The notes: generated from the sequence alone by a model not told the origin. 64,000 bases of DNA from an uncultured Lachnospiraceae bacterium (GCA_949878435.1 CATLAK010000019.1:1-64000); one strand, 5' to 3'. Positions 54,487-63,953 are shown, counted from the stretch's first letter. Program-made: numbers and translations.

Positions 54487-55917
54487 ATGATTTGTTATAA
54501 GTGTGGGTGCCGTTTGTCAGAACACGATTTTTGTACGGGCTGTGGTGCGGATGTAGGTCTCTATAAGAGAATTATGTTCATGTCTAACCGTTTTTATAAT
54601 GATGGACTGGAAAAGGCCACGGTAAGAGATTTATCCGGAGCAATTGTCAGCTTACGGCAGAGTTTAAAATTTAATAAGAATAATATCGATGCAAGAAATC
54701 TCCTTGGTCTTGTTTATTTTGAGATGGGCGAAGTGGTTTCTGCATTAGGCGAGTGGGTCATCAGCAAAAATCTGCGTCCCCAAAAGAACATTGCAGATGA
54801 CTACATTGATATGATACAGACGAATCAGGCAAGGCTTGACACGATTAACCAGACGATCAAAAAGTACAATCAAGCATTGCTTTACTGCTATCAGGACAGT
54901 CAGGATCTGGCTGTGATACAGCTGAAAAAGGTACTTTCCTACAATCCAAAATATGTAAGGGCGCATCAGCTCCTTGCGCTTTTGTATATTGTGGCGGAGG
55001 AGTGGGAGAAGGCGCGTAGGGAATTGGAGAAATGCTGTCAGATCGATACGAACAACACCACTACGCTCCGCTACATGAAAGAAGTAGAACACATGCTGAT
55101 GCCGGAGGAGGCTGTCAAAAGCGCTCCGAAGAAGAAGGCGGTGCGGGAAAATGTGGTGCGCTATCAAAGCGGCAACGAAACCATTATTCAGCCGGTAAAT
55201 ATGAAGGAATCCAAAGGCGTTTCCACTTTGCTGAACTTAGGGCTGGGGGTGATTATCGGTGTTGCGATTGCCTGCTTTCTGATTCTTCCTGGACAGATCC
55301 AGAACGCAAAAGCGGATATCAATAACGAACTGCGGGCGGTCAGCGAACAGTCCGATGCCAAGACAGCAACCATTGATGAGCTGGAACAAAAGGTACAAAA
55401 GCTTACCGATGAGAATGCAGCACTTACTGCGGAGCTTGCCTCTTATCAGGGAACGGACGGCACGCTCAAGGCGACGGATGGGCTTATGATGGCGGTTGAC
55501 GCATATTTGAAGAATCCTGACGATATTGAGTCGATTGCCTTATACCTGGAAGCACTGGATGAGGAAGAAGGGGAGGACAAGACGGAAGGCATTCAGGATA
55601 AGACAGAGGCATTCACAGCGTTGTATGATGATTTCTTGGGACTGATTGGAGAAAGACTGGTGGATTACTATTATAATGCCGGTTATGCGGCATACCGGGC
55701 GGATGATTACGAGACGGCAATTCCTAATCTGGCAAGGGCATATCAATACGATTCTGCCAACGGTGATGCATTATATCATCTTGCAAACAGTTACAGGAGA
55801 AACGGCGACGAGGACAAGGCAAAAGAGTTGTATGCGGAGGTAATCGACAACTTCCCCGATACAGAAATTGCAAATCGGTCGGAGACTTATCTGGCTGAAA
55901 TCAATAATGCGGATTAA
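54487..55917 (+). CDS. Zinc-ribbon, TPR and membrane-helix protein
   Basis: 476 residues from ATG 54487, after GAGGAG. A zinc ribbon with CYKCGC and CTGCGA (about 3-21) opens the protein. TPR-type helices for about 45-210 come next. One membrane helix (about 248-270) and an extracellular coiled coil (about 280-325) follow, then more TPR repeats at the C-terminus (YNAGYAAYRADDYETAIPNLARA and the next unit). It probably scaffolds proteins at both membrane faces. The function is unknown. A terminator follows. Confidence 0.75.
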   Translation: MICYKCGCRLSEHDFCTGCGADVGLYKRIMFMSNRFYNDGLEKATVRDLSGAIVSLRQSLKFNKNNIDARNLLGLVYFEMGEVVSALGEWVISKNLRPQKNIADDYIDMIQTNQARLDTINQTIKKYNQALLYCYQDSQDLAVIQLKKVLSYNPKYVRAHQLLALLYIVAEEWEKARRELEKCCQIDTNNTTTLRYMKEVEHMLMPEEAVKSAPKKKAVRENVVRYQSGNETIIQPVNMKESKGVSTLLNLGLGVIIGVAIACFLILPGQIQNAKADINNELRAVSEQSDAKTATIDELEQKVQKLTDENAALTAELASYQGTDGTLKATDGLMMAVDAYLKNPDDIESIALYLEALDEEEGEDKTEGIQDKTEAFTALYDDFLGLIGERLVDYYYNAGYAAYRADDYETAIPNLARAYQYDSANGDALYHLANSYRRNGDEDKAKELYAEVIDNFPDTEIANRSETYLAEINNAD

Positions 55918-55946
55918 ATGATTAAAAATCAAATAACCAGTACACG

Positions 55947-55982
55947 AAAGAGAACAGATGCAAGTTTGTTCTCTTTTTTTGT
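55947..55982 (+). terminator. Terminator after the TPR gene
   Basis: AAAGAGAACA (55947-55956) pairs with TGTTCTCTTT (55967-55976) and continues in T residues. It isolates the sporulation operon, leaving only about 55 bases for that promoter. Confidence 0.88.
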
Positions 55983-56034
55983 TTTATAACAAAGTACACA
56001 CTTTTTTATATGGAAATCAGGAAGGGGAGTTTAT

Positions 56035-56343
56035 ATGGAAGAAAATTTTAAAGTAATTGATAATTATCTGATGGTCAGGATGCCCGAAGAGGTGGATCAT
56101 CACAAGTCGGTTTACATAAGTAAGACGGCTGACGAGTATATCATGAAGGAGGGAGTGGGGAATGTTGTCTTCGACTTTGAAGACACTCGTTTTATGGACA
56201 GCTCCGGAATAGGGATTATTATAGGAAGATATAAGAAAATATCTTATTTCGGAGGAAAGGTATTCGCCATCAATACGGACATGCGTATCAGGCGGACATT
56301 AATGATATGTGGTTTACATAAAGTTATTGAAATCATGGAATAA
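56035..56343 (+). CDS. spoIIAA: Anti-sigma F factor antagonist SpoIIAA
   Basis: 102 residues, a single STAS domain. The phosphorylatable serine is in MDSSGIG (about 55-60). It frees sigma F from SpoIIAB in the forespore when dephosphorylated. First gene of the spoIIA operon. A sigma-H or Spo0A box was not identified in the short upstream stretch, which holds only TATAAC-like and T-rich sequence. Confidence 0.95.
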   Translation: MEENFKVIDNYLMVRMPEEVDHHKSVYISKTADEYIMKEGVGNVVFDFEDTRFMDSSGIGIIIGRYKKISYFGGKVFAINTDMRIRRTLMICGLHKVIEIME

Positions 56344-56370
56344 AAAACTAATGCTTGAAAGGAAGAGAAT

Positions 56371-56889
56371 ATGGAGACAGGACACAGAATGGAAAATGGG
56401 ATGAGGAACAATACCATGCTGAAAAATGAAATGCATCTGACATTTGATGCCGTTTCAGTGAATGAAGCTTTTGCCAGAATAGCAGTGGCAGCTTTTGTAA
56501 CGCCCCTTAATCCCACAGTTGAAGAAATATCAGACATCAAAACGGCGGTTTCAGAGGCAGTGACCAATGCCATCATCCACGGATATGATCCAGAGTATGA
56601 AAATGATAATCTATCGGAAGAAAGGCATCAGATCTATATGCACTGCCTCATAGAGGAAGATGTTCTCCAAGTGGAGGTGAAGGATACGGGAAAGGGGATT
56701 GAAAATATCGAACAGGCGATGGAACCTCTTTTTACCACAAAGCCGGAAATGGACAGGTCAGGAATGGGGTTTGCCTTTATGGAGGCGTTCATGGACGACC
56801 TGGAGGTGATATCTGCCCCAGGCATGGGGACGACCGTGCAAATGAAGAAAAAATTAGGAACCACATCATGGATTAGGCAAGAGGACTGA
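56371..56889 (+). CDS. spoIIAB: Anti-sigma F factor SpoIIAB
   Basis: 172 residues of the GHKL kinase family. The N-box is EAVTNAIIHGY, the G1 box VKDTGKGI and the G2 box GMGFAFMEAF. It binds sigma F and phosphorylates SpoIIAA. The ATG follows AAAGGAAG. About 20 residues precede the usual SpoIIAB opening (which starts near NNTMLKNEMHLTF here), giving a longer N-terminus than in Bacillus (about 146 residues). It ends three bases before sigF. Confidence 0.95.
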   Translation: METGHRMENGMRNNTMLKNEMHLTFDAVSVNEAFARIAVAAFVTPLNPTVEEISDIKTAVSEAVTNAIIHGYDPEYENDNLSEERHQIYMHCLIEEDVLQVEVKDTGKGIENIEQAMEPLFTTKPEMDRSGMGFAFMEAFMDDLEVISAPGMGTTVQMKKKLGTTSWIRQED

Positions 56890-56892
56890 TCT

Positions 56893-57621
56893 ATGATAGA
56901 GAATGCAGTACTGATCGGGAGAGCACAGGCAGGAGAAAAGGAAGCAAGGGAAGTACTGATAGAGCAGAATCTGGGGCTGGTGCGCCATATCGTGAAGCGC
57001 TTTACCGGCAGGGGCTATGATGCGGAGGATCTGTTTCAGATTGGCGTGATAGGACTGATCAAGTCCATTGATAAATTTAATACAAGTTATGACGTTAAGT
57101 TCTCCACCTATGCGGTTCCGCTGATCACCGGTGAAATCAAGCGTTTTATTCGGGATGACGGGATGGTGAAGGTGTCCCGGACGCTAAAGGAAAATGCCAT
57201 GCGGGTGAAATATGCCAAGGAAAGGCTCGGCAATCAGCTGAACCGCGAACCCACGCTTGCGGAGGTGGCGGGGGAGGCAGCCCTTTCCGTGGAAGAAGTG
57301 GTGCTTGCCATGGACGCTTCCGTGCAGGTGGAATCCATCTATAAATCAGTCTATCAAAATGATGGCAGCGAAATATTTATGGTGGACCAGCTGGCAGATG
57401 AAAAGCAAAATGAACAGGAGGCTGTGTTGAATCATATGGTAGTGCGCCAGCTGATCAGCGGTCTGCCGCAAAAGGAACAGAAACTGATCAGGCTCAGATA
57501 CTATCAGGATAAGACGCAGACAGAGGTTGCAAAGGTCTTAGGCATCAGTCAGGTGCAGGTAAGCCGGCTGGAAAAGAAAATACTGCTGGGCATGAGACAG
57601 AAGATGGCGGATGTTCAGTAG
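56893..57621 (+). CDS. sigF: RNA polymerase sigma-F factor
   Basis: 242 residues, the first forespore-specific sigma factor. Region 2 (GYDAEDLFQIGVIGLIKSIDKF), region 3 and region 4 (QTEVAKVLGISQVQVSRLEKKIL) are complete. The order spoIIAA-spoIIAB-sigF is the classical operon. Together with the SASP gene it shows a sporulating host. Confidence 0.96.
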   Translation: MIENAVLIGRAQAGEKEAREVLIEQNLGLVRHIVKRFTGRGYDAEDLFQIGVIGLIKSIDKFNTSYDVKFSTYAVPLITGEIKRFIRDDGMVKVSRTLKENAMRVKYAKERLGNQLNREPTLAEVAGEAALSVEEVVLAMDASVQVESIYKSVYQNDGSEIFMVDQLADEKQNEQEAVLNHMVVRQLISGLPQKEQKLIRLRYYQDKTQTEVAKVLGISQVQVSRLEKKILLGMRQKMADVQ

Positions 57622-57688
57622 GAGTCAGCCGCATCCGTGCCGCGCGACTCCTGAAATCGCCATCCATGGCGATTCCTCCCTGGGAATC
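57621..57688. repeat. Cluster of three hairpins after sigF
   Basis: GGAGTC...GACTCC (57621-57652), AATCGCCAT-CC-ATGGCGATT (57655-57674) and GATTCC...GGAATC (57671-57687) follow one another directly. None has a T-run. The second is a perfect nine-base palindrome with a tiny loop. They border the repeat copy B and may belong to it, or may serve as transcript ends for sigF. Confidence 0.55.
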
Positions 57689-57689
57689 T

Positions 57690-57832
57690 AACATTCTGTA
57701 AGTGAAATTGCCGATTTTTCAAAAAGACTGGAAAAGATATGGTGTGCCGCCGTCTGCGCCGCCCCGTCCGTTCTCCAAGCTGCTCTCCTGAACCTGCAGG
57801 CTGGACAATTACAAGGAGTTGGATTTTGCCGG
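57690..57832 (-). repeat. Copy B of the dispersed intergenic repeat
   Basis: In reverse complement it shares TTTCCAGTCT...AAAATCGG...ATTTCACT (core 57691-57753) with the element near 7.75 kb. The plus-strand reading DFSKRLEKIWC mirrors DFEKRLETIGC of copy A. The ORFs here are not convincing genes. The remaining GC-rich part has more distant similarity, so the boundaries are uncertain. Confidence 0.5.
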
Positions 57833-57861
57833 TTGACATAATTTAGAGAATATAGTAAGGT
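57833..57861 (+). promoter_or_regulatory. Promoter of the glucosaminidase gene
   Basis: TTGACA (57833-57838), 17 bases and TAAGGT (57856-57861). The -35 is perfect and the -10 poor. It sits at the edge of repeat copy B. Confidence 0.45.
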
Positions 57862-57907
57862 ATATAGCGTCAAAGAATACCTTCATGTAAATCTCTGGGG
57901 AGCACTA

Positions 57908-60900
57908 ATGAGAAAAAATAAAGTCTTTTTAACGATTATGTTATGTATTACCATCTTTATGCAATCAGGTTTCGGCGCATGGGGAGCGGAACTGGATAAT
58001 GGCGCAGTGGAAAATGTGCAGGAAAATCCGCAGCCTGAGGCTGGGCAGACAGGTGGGTTAAATCCCAATGAAAATACTGCCCCTGCGGAGGGGATGCCGG
58101 CAGAGGGAGGAGCACAGGAAAATCCGGATGGAGCTGTGATGGAGACGCCGGTGGAAGCTATACCGGAAAATCCCGAGGGCGGTGCGCCTGGAAGTTCCGG
58201 AGAAAATACGCCAGAGAACCCGGAAGAAGTTACGCCAGAAGTCCCGGTGCAGACTACACAGGAGAGCACACCTAATGTGCAGGAACTCCCAGAGGAAGGG
58301 ATTCCGGGGCTGGATGAACTTGGAGAAGATCTGGAATTTGAGGAATATATACAGGAAGCGCAAAGTGCGCTCAGTGAAATCGCAGAGCAGGATCCGCTGA
58401 TGGCACTGATTTATCTGTGCGATTATTATGGACTGAAAAGGGAGCCTGATATAAACAGTGAAGACCTTGTATGGCTTCCTTCAGGTACCACGGTCCTGAT
58501 CAACGGTGTTGCGCTGGATCCGGACTATACCATTTGGTATAGGGTGAGTGTTGAACACAATGGAGATTCCTATACAGGTTATGTTGACCGGAATTATCTT
58601 GCCTATTCTAACGAAATATTTACGGCATGGGAAAATAATTATTTTGCAAGGATTGCCATGTATGCCGCCGACATGGGCGGGTATCCCGATATAGAGCAGT
58701 TCCCCGCATCGTACAGGGACAAGCTGGTGCAGCTAAAGCAGGCACATCCCAATTGGACGTTCGTAAGGCAGAACACAGGTCTTGATTGGGAGAAGGTGGT
58801 AAACAGTCAAAATTCCAAGGGCAGGAGTCTGATCAACAGCGTAATGGGACCTGCCTATCGTGCGGGCTATCACAGTCCGGGCTGGTATTATGCATCGGAA
58901 GCAGCCGTTAAGTATTATCTCGATCCGAGAAACTTCTTGGATGAAACCAGAATTTTTCAGTTTGAGCAGCTGACTTATAATTCATCTTATCACTCAAAGG
59001 CAGCAGTGCAGAACATTTTGAACAATACGTTTATGAGGGGAGAACTGCCGGGTGCAGGAATGACCTATGCAGACGCATTTTTCCAGGTGGGGGTATCTTT
59101 AAAGGTAAGCCCATTCCACTTAGCATGCCGCGTCTTTCAGGAGCAGGGCGATGGAAAGTCTGCATTGATTTCAGGAACCTATGATGCAGTTCCCGCATAC
59201 AGGGGGTATTATAATTATTTCAATATCGGTGCTTCGGGAACGACTACGAAGCAGGTGATAGAGTCGGGGCTTGCGAAAGCCGTTAAAGAAGGCTGGAATT
59301 CACCTTATGCTTCCATTAAAGGGGGATCCGGTATCTTATCGAAAAGTTATATTCTGAGAGGACAGGATACCCTATACCTTCAGAAATTTGACGTGGATGC
59401 CAGCGATGGTACTTTGTATACACATCAATATATGCAGAATATCATGGCGCCGTATACAGAATCCCAGATGGTGCGAACGGCTTATAGCAAGATTAACTCG
59501 CTGGATAACTCCTTTGTGTTCAAGATTCCGGTTTACGAAAATATGCCTCTCAGCGCATGTCCGGTGCCTGCACAGGTGACACCAACGGCAAAACCTACAG
59601 CTACGCCTACGGCAAAACCTACAGCTACGCCCACGGCAAAACCTACAGCTACGCCTACGGCAAAGCCCACGGCGAGACCAACGGCAACTCCTACGGTGAC
59701 GCCAACGCCTACGGTAGTGCCGACGCCAACGGCAGCTCCTTCTGAGAGACCTGCGGTAACGCCCACTGTTAAGCCCACACCTACGGTGAGACCCACGGCA
59801 GCGCCCACAGTGAAACCTGAGGCGACACCTACAAATAAACCGGCGGAAAGACCTACAGCAAAGCCCACAGCAACGGCAACACCAACGACAAGACCGGGGG
59901 CTTCGCCAACAGGAAAGCCTTCTGCAACAATAAAACCGACGTCAAAGCCTACGGCTGAACCCACGGCGAAACCTACAGCAGAACCGACGTTAAAGCCTAC
60001 GGCTGTGCCGACGCCAAAGCCCACGGCTGAACCCACGGCGAAGCCTACAGCAGAACCAACGGCGAAGCCTACGGCTGTGCCCACGCCAAAGCCTACGGCT
60101 GTGCCGACGTCAAAGCCTACGGCTGTGCCCACGCCAAAGCCTACGGCTGTGCCCACGACAAAGCCTACGGCTGTGCCGACGGAAAGACCTGTGGATCAGG
60201 AGGCAGCAGAGGCGGCAAATCAACCGACAGCTGAGCCGGCGGCAGCGCAGAATAATCCCACAGTGGCGCCAGCGCCTTCACAGCAGCCGGGGCTGATTGC
60301 ACAGGGAGAGGGCGGTGCGCCGGCAGATGGGAAATCTGTGGAAGCTGTATCGTCTTTAGTGACTGCGCCGGAAGATGGAAATACTGATTTGACCAATGTT
60401 CAGGAAAATACAAATTCTCAGGGATTGACGGTGACGGCAGCGACGCCTAAGCCGCAGACGACAGTTGAAGATGCATCGATTATAGATGCGGGACAGACCG
60501 GTATGGTCTATGCTGAAACCTTGAAGCAGATAAAGGAGCAGGGAACCAATGTGACGCTTCAGATGGATGATCACGTCAGTTGGACCATTGACGGAAGTAC
60601 CATAGCAAGTGATCCCAAGGAAGACGTGGATATGGGGGTTATGCTTGGAACAAGCCGGATTCCCAAGGAAATGCTGCATGCGCTGACAGAAAATGAGAAT
60701 TACATAGAAGTATCTCTTGCCTATGAAGGTGCTTTTGGATTTACGGCAAAGCTGTCTGTAAAATTAGATCAGGCACAGGCAGGGCAGTATGCAAATCTGT
60801 TCTATTACAACGAAGAAACATGCGCTTTTGAATTTATGTGTGCGACACAGGTGAGCAGTACGGGCAGGGCAAATTATGAATTTATGCATGCATCGGATTA

Positions 60901-61108
60901 TGTCATTATCATCAGCGACGACACCAAAGAGACGCTTTTAGCGGAGAGGGCGCAGGAGCTGGCAAAAGCCCAGAGCTATATTAAGGTAGAAATGCCGGCA
61001 AAGGAGCCGACTAAGGCGGCGGGTATCATTACCTTGATTCTCTTAATCAGTGCAGGTCTTGTCATCGGCGTATATCTGATTTTGAGAAGAATGATGGAGG
61101 AGGATTAA
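57908..61108 (+). CDS. Secreted membrane-anchored glucosaminidase with PT-rich repeat
   Basis: 1066 residues. A signal peptide (about 1-27, ending AWGA) is followed by an acidic Pro/Glu linker (30-150), an SH3-like region (about 170-235), and a GH73/LytD-type N-acetylglucosaminidase domain (about 265-545, with IFQFEQLTYN holding the probable catalytic glutamate). A low-complexity PTAKPTA region occupies about 555-760. A C-terminal beta-rich domain and a membrane helix (about 1038-1058) end the protein. It would hydrolyse peptidoglycan glycan strands near the cell surface. The repeat is probably a wall-spanning stalk. DNA repeats here leave other frames open, which explains the shadow ORFs. 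Confidence 0.85.
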   Translation: MRKNKVFLTIMLCITIFMQSGFGAWGAELDNGAVENVQENPQPEAGQTGGLNPNENTAPAEGMPAEGGAQENPDGAVMETPVEAIPENPEGGAPGSSGENTPENPEEVTPEVPVQTTQESTPNVQELPEEGIPGLDELGEDLEFEEYIQEAQSALSEIAEQDPLMALIYLCDYYGLKREPDINSEDLVWLPSGTTVLINGVALDPDYTIWYRVSVEHNGDSYTGYVDRNYLAYSNEIFTAWENNYFARIAMYAADMGGYPDIEQFPASYRDKLVQLKQAHPNWTFVRQNTGLDWEKVVNSQNSKGRSLINSVMGPAYRAGYHSPGWYYASEAAVKYYLDPRNFLDETRIFQFEQLTYNSSYHSKAAVQNILNNTFMRGELPGAGMTYADAFFQVGVSLKVSPFHLACRVFQEQGDGKSALISGTYDAVPAYRGYYNYFNIGASGTTTKQVIESGLAKAVKEGWNSPYASIKGGSGILSKSYILRGQDTLYLQKFDVDASDGTLYTHQYMQNIMAPYTESQMVRTAYSKINSLDNSFVFKIPVYENMPLSACPVPAQVTPTAKPTATPTAKPTATPTAKPTATPTAKPTARPTATPTVTPTPTVVPTPTAAPSERPAVTPTVKPTPTVRPTAAPTVKPEATPTNKPAERPTAKPTATATPTTRPGASPTGKPSATIKPTSKPTAEPTAKPTAEPTLKPTAVPTPKPTAEPTAKPTAEPTAKPTAVPTPKPTAVPTSKPTAVPTPKPTAVPTTKPTAVPTERPVDQEAAEAANQPTAEPAAAQNNPTVAPAPSQQPGLIAQGEGGAPADGKSVEAVSSLVTAPEDGNTDLTNVQENTNSQGLTVTAATPKPQTTVEDASIIDAGQTGMVYAETLKQIKEQGTNVTLQMDDHVSWTIDGSTIASDPKEDVDMGVMLGTSRIPKEMLHALTENENYIEVSLAYEGAFGFTAKLSVKLDQAQAGQYANLFYYNEETCAFEFMCATQVSSTGRANYEFMHASDYVIIISDDTKETLLAERAQELAKAQSYIKVEMPAKEPTKAAGIITLILLISAGLVIGVYLILRRMMEED
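59575..60190 (+). repeat. Tandem ACGGCAAAGCCTACG-like repeats inside the glucosaminidase gene
   Basis: About 600 bases of degenerate 6- to 24-bp units coding PT-x-KPTA. All three plus frames and one minus frame stay open over long stretches (the minus frame gives a Gly-Val-rich 207-residue ORF). Such tracts vary in copy number by slippage and may change stalk length between strains. Confidence 0.85.
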
Positions 61109-61120
61109 AGAAGCGGATCT

Positions 61121-61516
61121 ATGAGCAAAAATGACGAGGAAATCGTGCTTTTATTTGGATTTGAGGAGCAGCAGTTAAAAGCGGTACAGATGGTGCTCTA
61201 TCTGCAGCAGATTACAGGCAGATGTGTGGCAAAGCAGGCGTACGGCATGCCGCTTAAGCTATTAGCGGCAAAGGAAGAGCCGCTCTGCCTGGCACCTTCC
61301 GATATGCGGGAGTTAGATGGACAGATGATTGTGTTTGCAGGGCTAAGCGGGGAAAAGCTGGAAAGAACCCTGGCGCTTCTCCGGGCAAATCCGGCATGCG
61401 GGAAAATCCCGTATAAAGCTATTTTGACTCAGACCAATCAGGAATGGAATGCATATGCATTGCTTGATGAACTAAAGAGGGAGCATGCGGCAATGCATGG
61501 AACAACAGGAGATTGA
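61121..61516 (+). CDS. DUF3783 family protein
   Basis: 131 residues. The C-terminal region (ALLRANPACGKIPYKAILTQTNQEWNAYALLDELKREHAAM) is typical of DUF3783, a small cytoplasmic family of unknown role. It begins 12 bases after the glucosaminidase gene and its stop lies four bases before the next start, so all three are likely one operon. Confidence 0.78.
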   Translation: MSKNDEEIVLLFGFEEQQLKAVQMVLYLQQITGRCVAKQAYGMPLKLLAAKEEPLCLAPSDMRELDGQMIVFAGLSGEKLERTLALLRANPACGKIPYKAILTQTNQEWNAYALLDELKREHAAMHGTTGD

Positions 61517-61520
61517 CCAT

Positions 61521-62582
61521 ATGAAAAGGCAGGCAGGACATTTGGCGGCGATATGCATGCTGACGATGCTGCTGCTGTGTTCTTCCTGCACCTACAGGAA
61601 TCCTGCCGCTGGGGAGATGCCGGCAGAGAAGGTGCAGGAAGAAGCACAGAGCACATCAGGCAGGATGGAAGTGCATTTTATTGACGTAGGACAGGGGGAC
61701 GCCGCCCTGATCATTTGTGATGGTCAGACAATGCTGTTTGATGCGGGAGAAAACGATAAAGGTGTTTTCCTCCAGTTTTATCTGATGGAACAGGGAATCG
61801 ATCATTTAGACTATGTAATCGGGAGTCATCCGGAAGCGGACCATATCGGAGGAATGGACGTAGTCCTTCTAAAGTATGACTGCGGCAAAGTGATGCTCCC
61901 GAATCTTTCTGTGGAAACGGCGACTTATGCAGATGTATGTGATGCCATGGCATATAAGGATTATGTAAATACCGTCCCGCAGGTGGGAGAAACCTATGCG
62001 CTGGGAGAGGCTTTTTTTACAATTATTGCGCCCAACAGAATGGACTATGGGGAGGAAATCAATAATTATTCCATAGGGATCAAGCTGGTGCATGGAGAAA
62101 ATACGTTTCTATTTACCGGCGATGCGGAATCTTTGGCAGAGAAGGATATGCTGGATAATGGAATCTGTTTAGATTCCGACGTGTTAAAGGCAGGGCATCA
62201 TGGAAGCAGCGACGCGTCTTGTGCGGAATTTGTGGAGGCAGTATCTCCTGAATATGCCGTAATCAGCTGCGGAAAAGAAAATGATTACGGACATCCCCAT
62301 GAAGAGACGCTGGCTGTTTTAAAAGCTGCGGGGGCGAAAGTCTACAGGACAGATGAACAAGGAAGCATCATTGCCATATCAGACGGGACGGACCTTGTAT
62401 GGGAAACGAAGGCAGAAACGCTGTGGCAGGGCGTCTATTATGTGGGAAACAAAAATAACAGGAAACTGCATCGCAGTACCTGCAGCTCACTTCCAAAAGA
62501 ATGGAACCAAGTGATATTTGAATCAAAGGAAGAGGCGGCGCATGCCGGATTTACCGATACATGCAGCGGATGCAGACCATAG
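61521..62582 (+). CDS. MBL-fold lipoprotein with C-terminal metal-binding tail (ComEC-like hydrolase)
   Basis: 353 residues from ATG 61521, which follows AGGAG; the track start lies in the preceding gene. A lipoprotein-type signal ends in CSSC (about residue 23). The metallo-beta-lactamase fold is like the ComEC/Rec2 C-terminal domain (HFIDVGQGDAALI, GSHPEADHIGG, FTGDAE, KAGHHGSS). A C-terminal 50-residue motif VGNKNNRKLHRSTCS...TCSGCRP resembles an Ada-type metal-binding tail. It is probably an extracellular phosphodiesterase or nuclease. Its substrate is unknown. Confidence 0.85.
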   Translation: MKRQAGHLAAICMLTMLLLCSSCTYRNPAAGEMPAEKVQEEAQSTSGRMEVHFIDVGQGDAALIICDGQTMLFDAGENDKGVFLQFYLMEQGIDHLDYVIGSHPEADHIGGMDVVLLKYDCGKVMLPNLSVETATYADVCDAMAYKDYVNTVPQVGETYALGEAFFTIIAPNRMDYGEEINNYSIGIKLVHGENTFLFTGDAESLAEKDMLDNGICLDSDVLKAGHHGSSDASCAEFVEAVSPEYAVISCGKENDYGHPHEETLAVLKAAGAKVYRTDEQGSIIAISDGTDLVWETKAETLWQGVYYVGNKNNRKLHRSTCSSLPKEWNQVIFESKEEAAHAGFTDTCSGCRP

Positions 62583-62591
62583 GGGGAAGCC

Positions 62592-63529
62592 ATGCTTTAT
62601 GCAGTGTTTAAAAGAAGTTATTTTGTTGTAAAACGACTTATTGAGGCAAAAGACCAAAAGCGCATGAGAAGGGAAGTCCTGCCAAAGGAAATAACGCATA
62701 CGGAGTATGTTTATTTGGAGACGGGCATCATCTGCATCGATTTAATCTGTACAAAAATTTGAAGGTGAAGGACACAAAGCACCTGCCCCTTATCATCGAC
62801 ATTCATGGAGGAGGCTGGATCTGCGGCGATAAAGATACCAATAATCATTTCAATTATCACCTTGCACTAGGTGGAAACAATGTATCTTCCCTGTCCTACA
62901 GGACGATTGACCACTGTACCATCAGGGAACAGATACAGGATATTTTTGCATACCTCCATTTTTTGGAGGAACATGCTGATTGTCTGGGCATTTGTTTAAA
63001 TGACGTTTCGCTGACTGGAGATAGCGCAGGCGGTCAGCTTGCCCTGCTGGCACATTGCGTCAATCAGGATAAAAAGCTGCAAAAACTGTTTTCAGTATCG
63101 CCTGTGAAATTTTCAGCCAAGTGCCTGATTCTCAATCACAGCGTATGCTATATAAACGAGGCAGGAAAACTTCCGGGAAGACCGATTACATCCAGACTGC
63201 TTTGTATTCCAGGGTTACAGAGAATGATGTATGGAAAGAAATTTACACAGAATAAACTATATCAAAACACGTTCAGCCCCATAAGGTACATTCATGAAGG
63301 ATCAAAGATACCTCCCATCCTGCTGATTACCAGCAAGGGAGACAAAAACTACAGCTATCAGACGTTGAAGCTATACCGTGACCTTACAGCGGCAGGCAGG
63401 ATGTGCGAGCTGTATTACGAAAAAAATGCAAACGCGGGGCACGTATTCAACGTCGCATATCCCGACAGCGCAGCAGGCAAAAAATGTAATAGACACATAC
63501 TTAAATATATAAAAGATTTAGAAAAATGA
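62592..63529 (+). pseudogene. Alpha/beta hydrolase (HSL-like), frameshifted
   Basis: The start of this gene is ATG 62592, nine bases after AGGGGG, but the track begins at 62759. From 62592 the frame reads MLYAVFKRSYFVVKR... and ends at 62762. In the second frame the sequence DGHHLHRFNLYKNLKVKD leads smoothly into HGGGW. A single missing base near 62720-62725 (TTGGAGACGGG) would rejoin the two. The downstream part carries the oxyanion motif HGGGW, the nucleophile GDSAGG and the late GHVF histidine. Either decay or sequence error. If repaired it has about 312 residues, a carboxylesterase-type enzyme of unknown substrate. Confidence 0.75.
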
Positions 63530-63592
63530 AAAATTGTCCTGTACTTATAGGATGAATTGTTACCACATATTATAGAAGGTGAAATCATTTTA

Positions 63593-63621
63593 TTGTATTT
63601 GACAATAGAAATGTGTATAAT
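63593..63621 (+). promoter_or_regulatory. Promoter of the right-edge gene
   Basis: TTGTAT (63593-63598), 17 bases and TATAAT (63616-63621). About 80 bases of AT-rich leader precede the ATG. Nothing else is visible in 63530-63701. Confidence 0.6.
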
Positions 63622-63701
63622 AATGATACAATTTTGATTGACCTTGAAAAAAGTATACAAAATAGATAATTCAAGAAGATTATTTAGAAAGGAATAGCTG
63701 C

Positions 63702-63953
63702 ATGCTGGTGCTGGTTAAGACATCGGTCACGTGTCTTTTATTTGAATTATATATGATTGGTTTTTATTATCGGAAGCCGCATATTCCGGTTAAATCAACC
63801 AAAATATTTCAGTGTCTTATTGTCGCGGCACTGTTAAATTCCGTATTTGATCTTATTACAATCTGCACGGTAAACAACAGGGATACAGTTCCTGAGTTTG
63901 TGAATCTGACCGCCCATGTTATTTATTTGGCGTCTATCGTGGGATTTATTTAG
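63702..63953 (+). CDS. Membrane protein fragment, possible premature stop
   Basis: 83 residues with about three hydrophobic segments (about 1-22, 33-55 and 66-83), then TAG at 63951-63953. The same frame stays open for the last 15 codons of the window after this stop, so the gene may be longer with an in-frame nonsense codon. N-terminal membrane domains of this type often precede GGDEF or kinase domains, but that cannot be checked here. The ATG follows AAAGGAA with a usable spacing. Confidence 0.45.
   Translation: MLVLVKTSVTCLLFELYMIGFYYRKPHIPVKSTKIFQCLIVAALLNSVFDLITICTVNNRDTVPEFVNLTAHVIYLASIVGFI

Noticed and set aside
55983-56034. Sigma-H promoter and Spo0A box before spoIIAA
   Set aside because: The short AT-rich stretch has no convincing match to either consensus, so no site was annotated.
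59533-60156. 207-residue Gly-Val-rich minus-strand ORF
   Set aside because: It is the mirror of the PT repeat on the plus strand, has no ribosome binding site and no start context.
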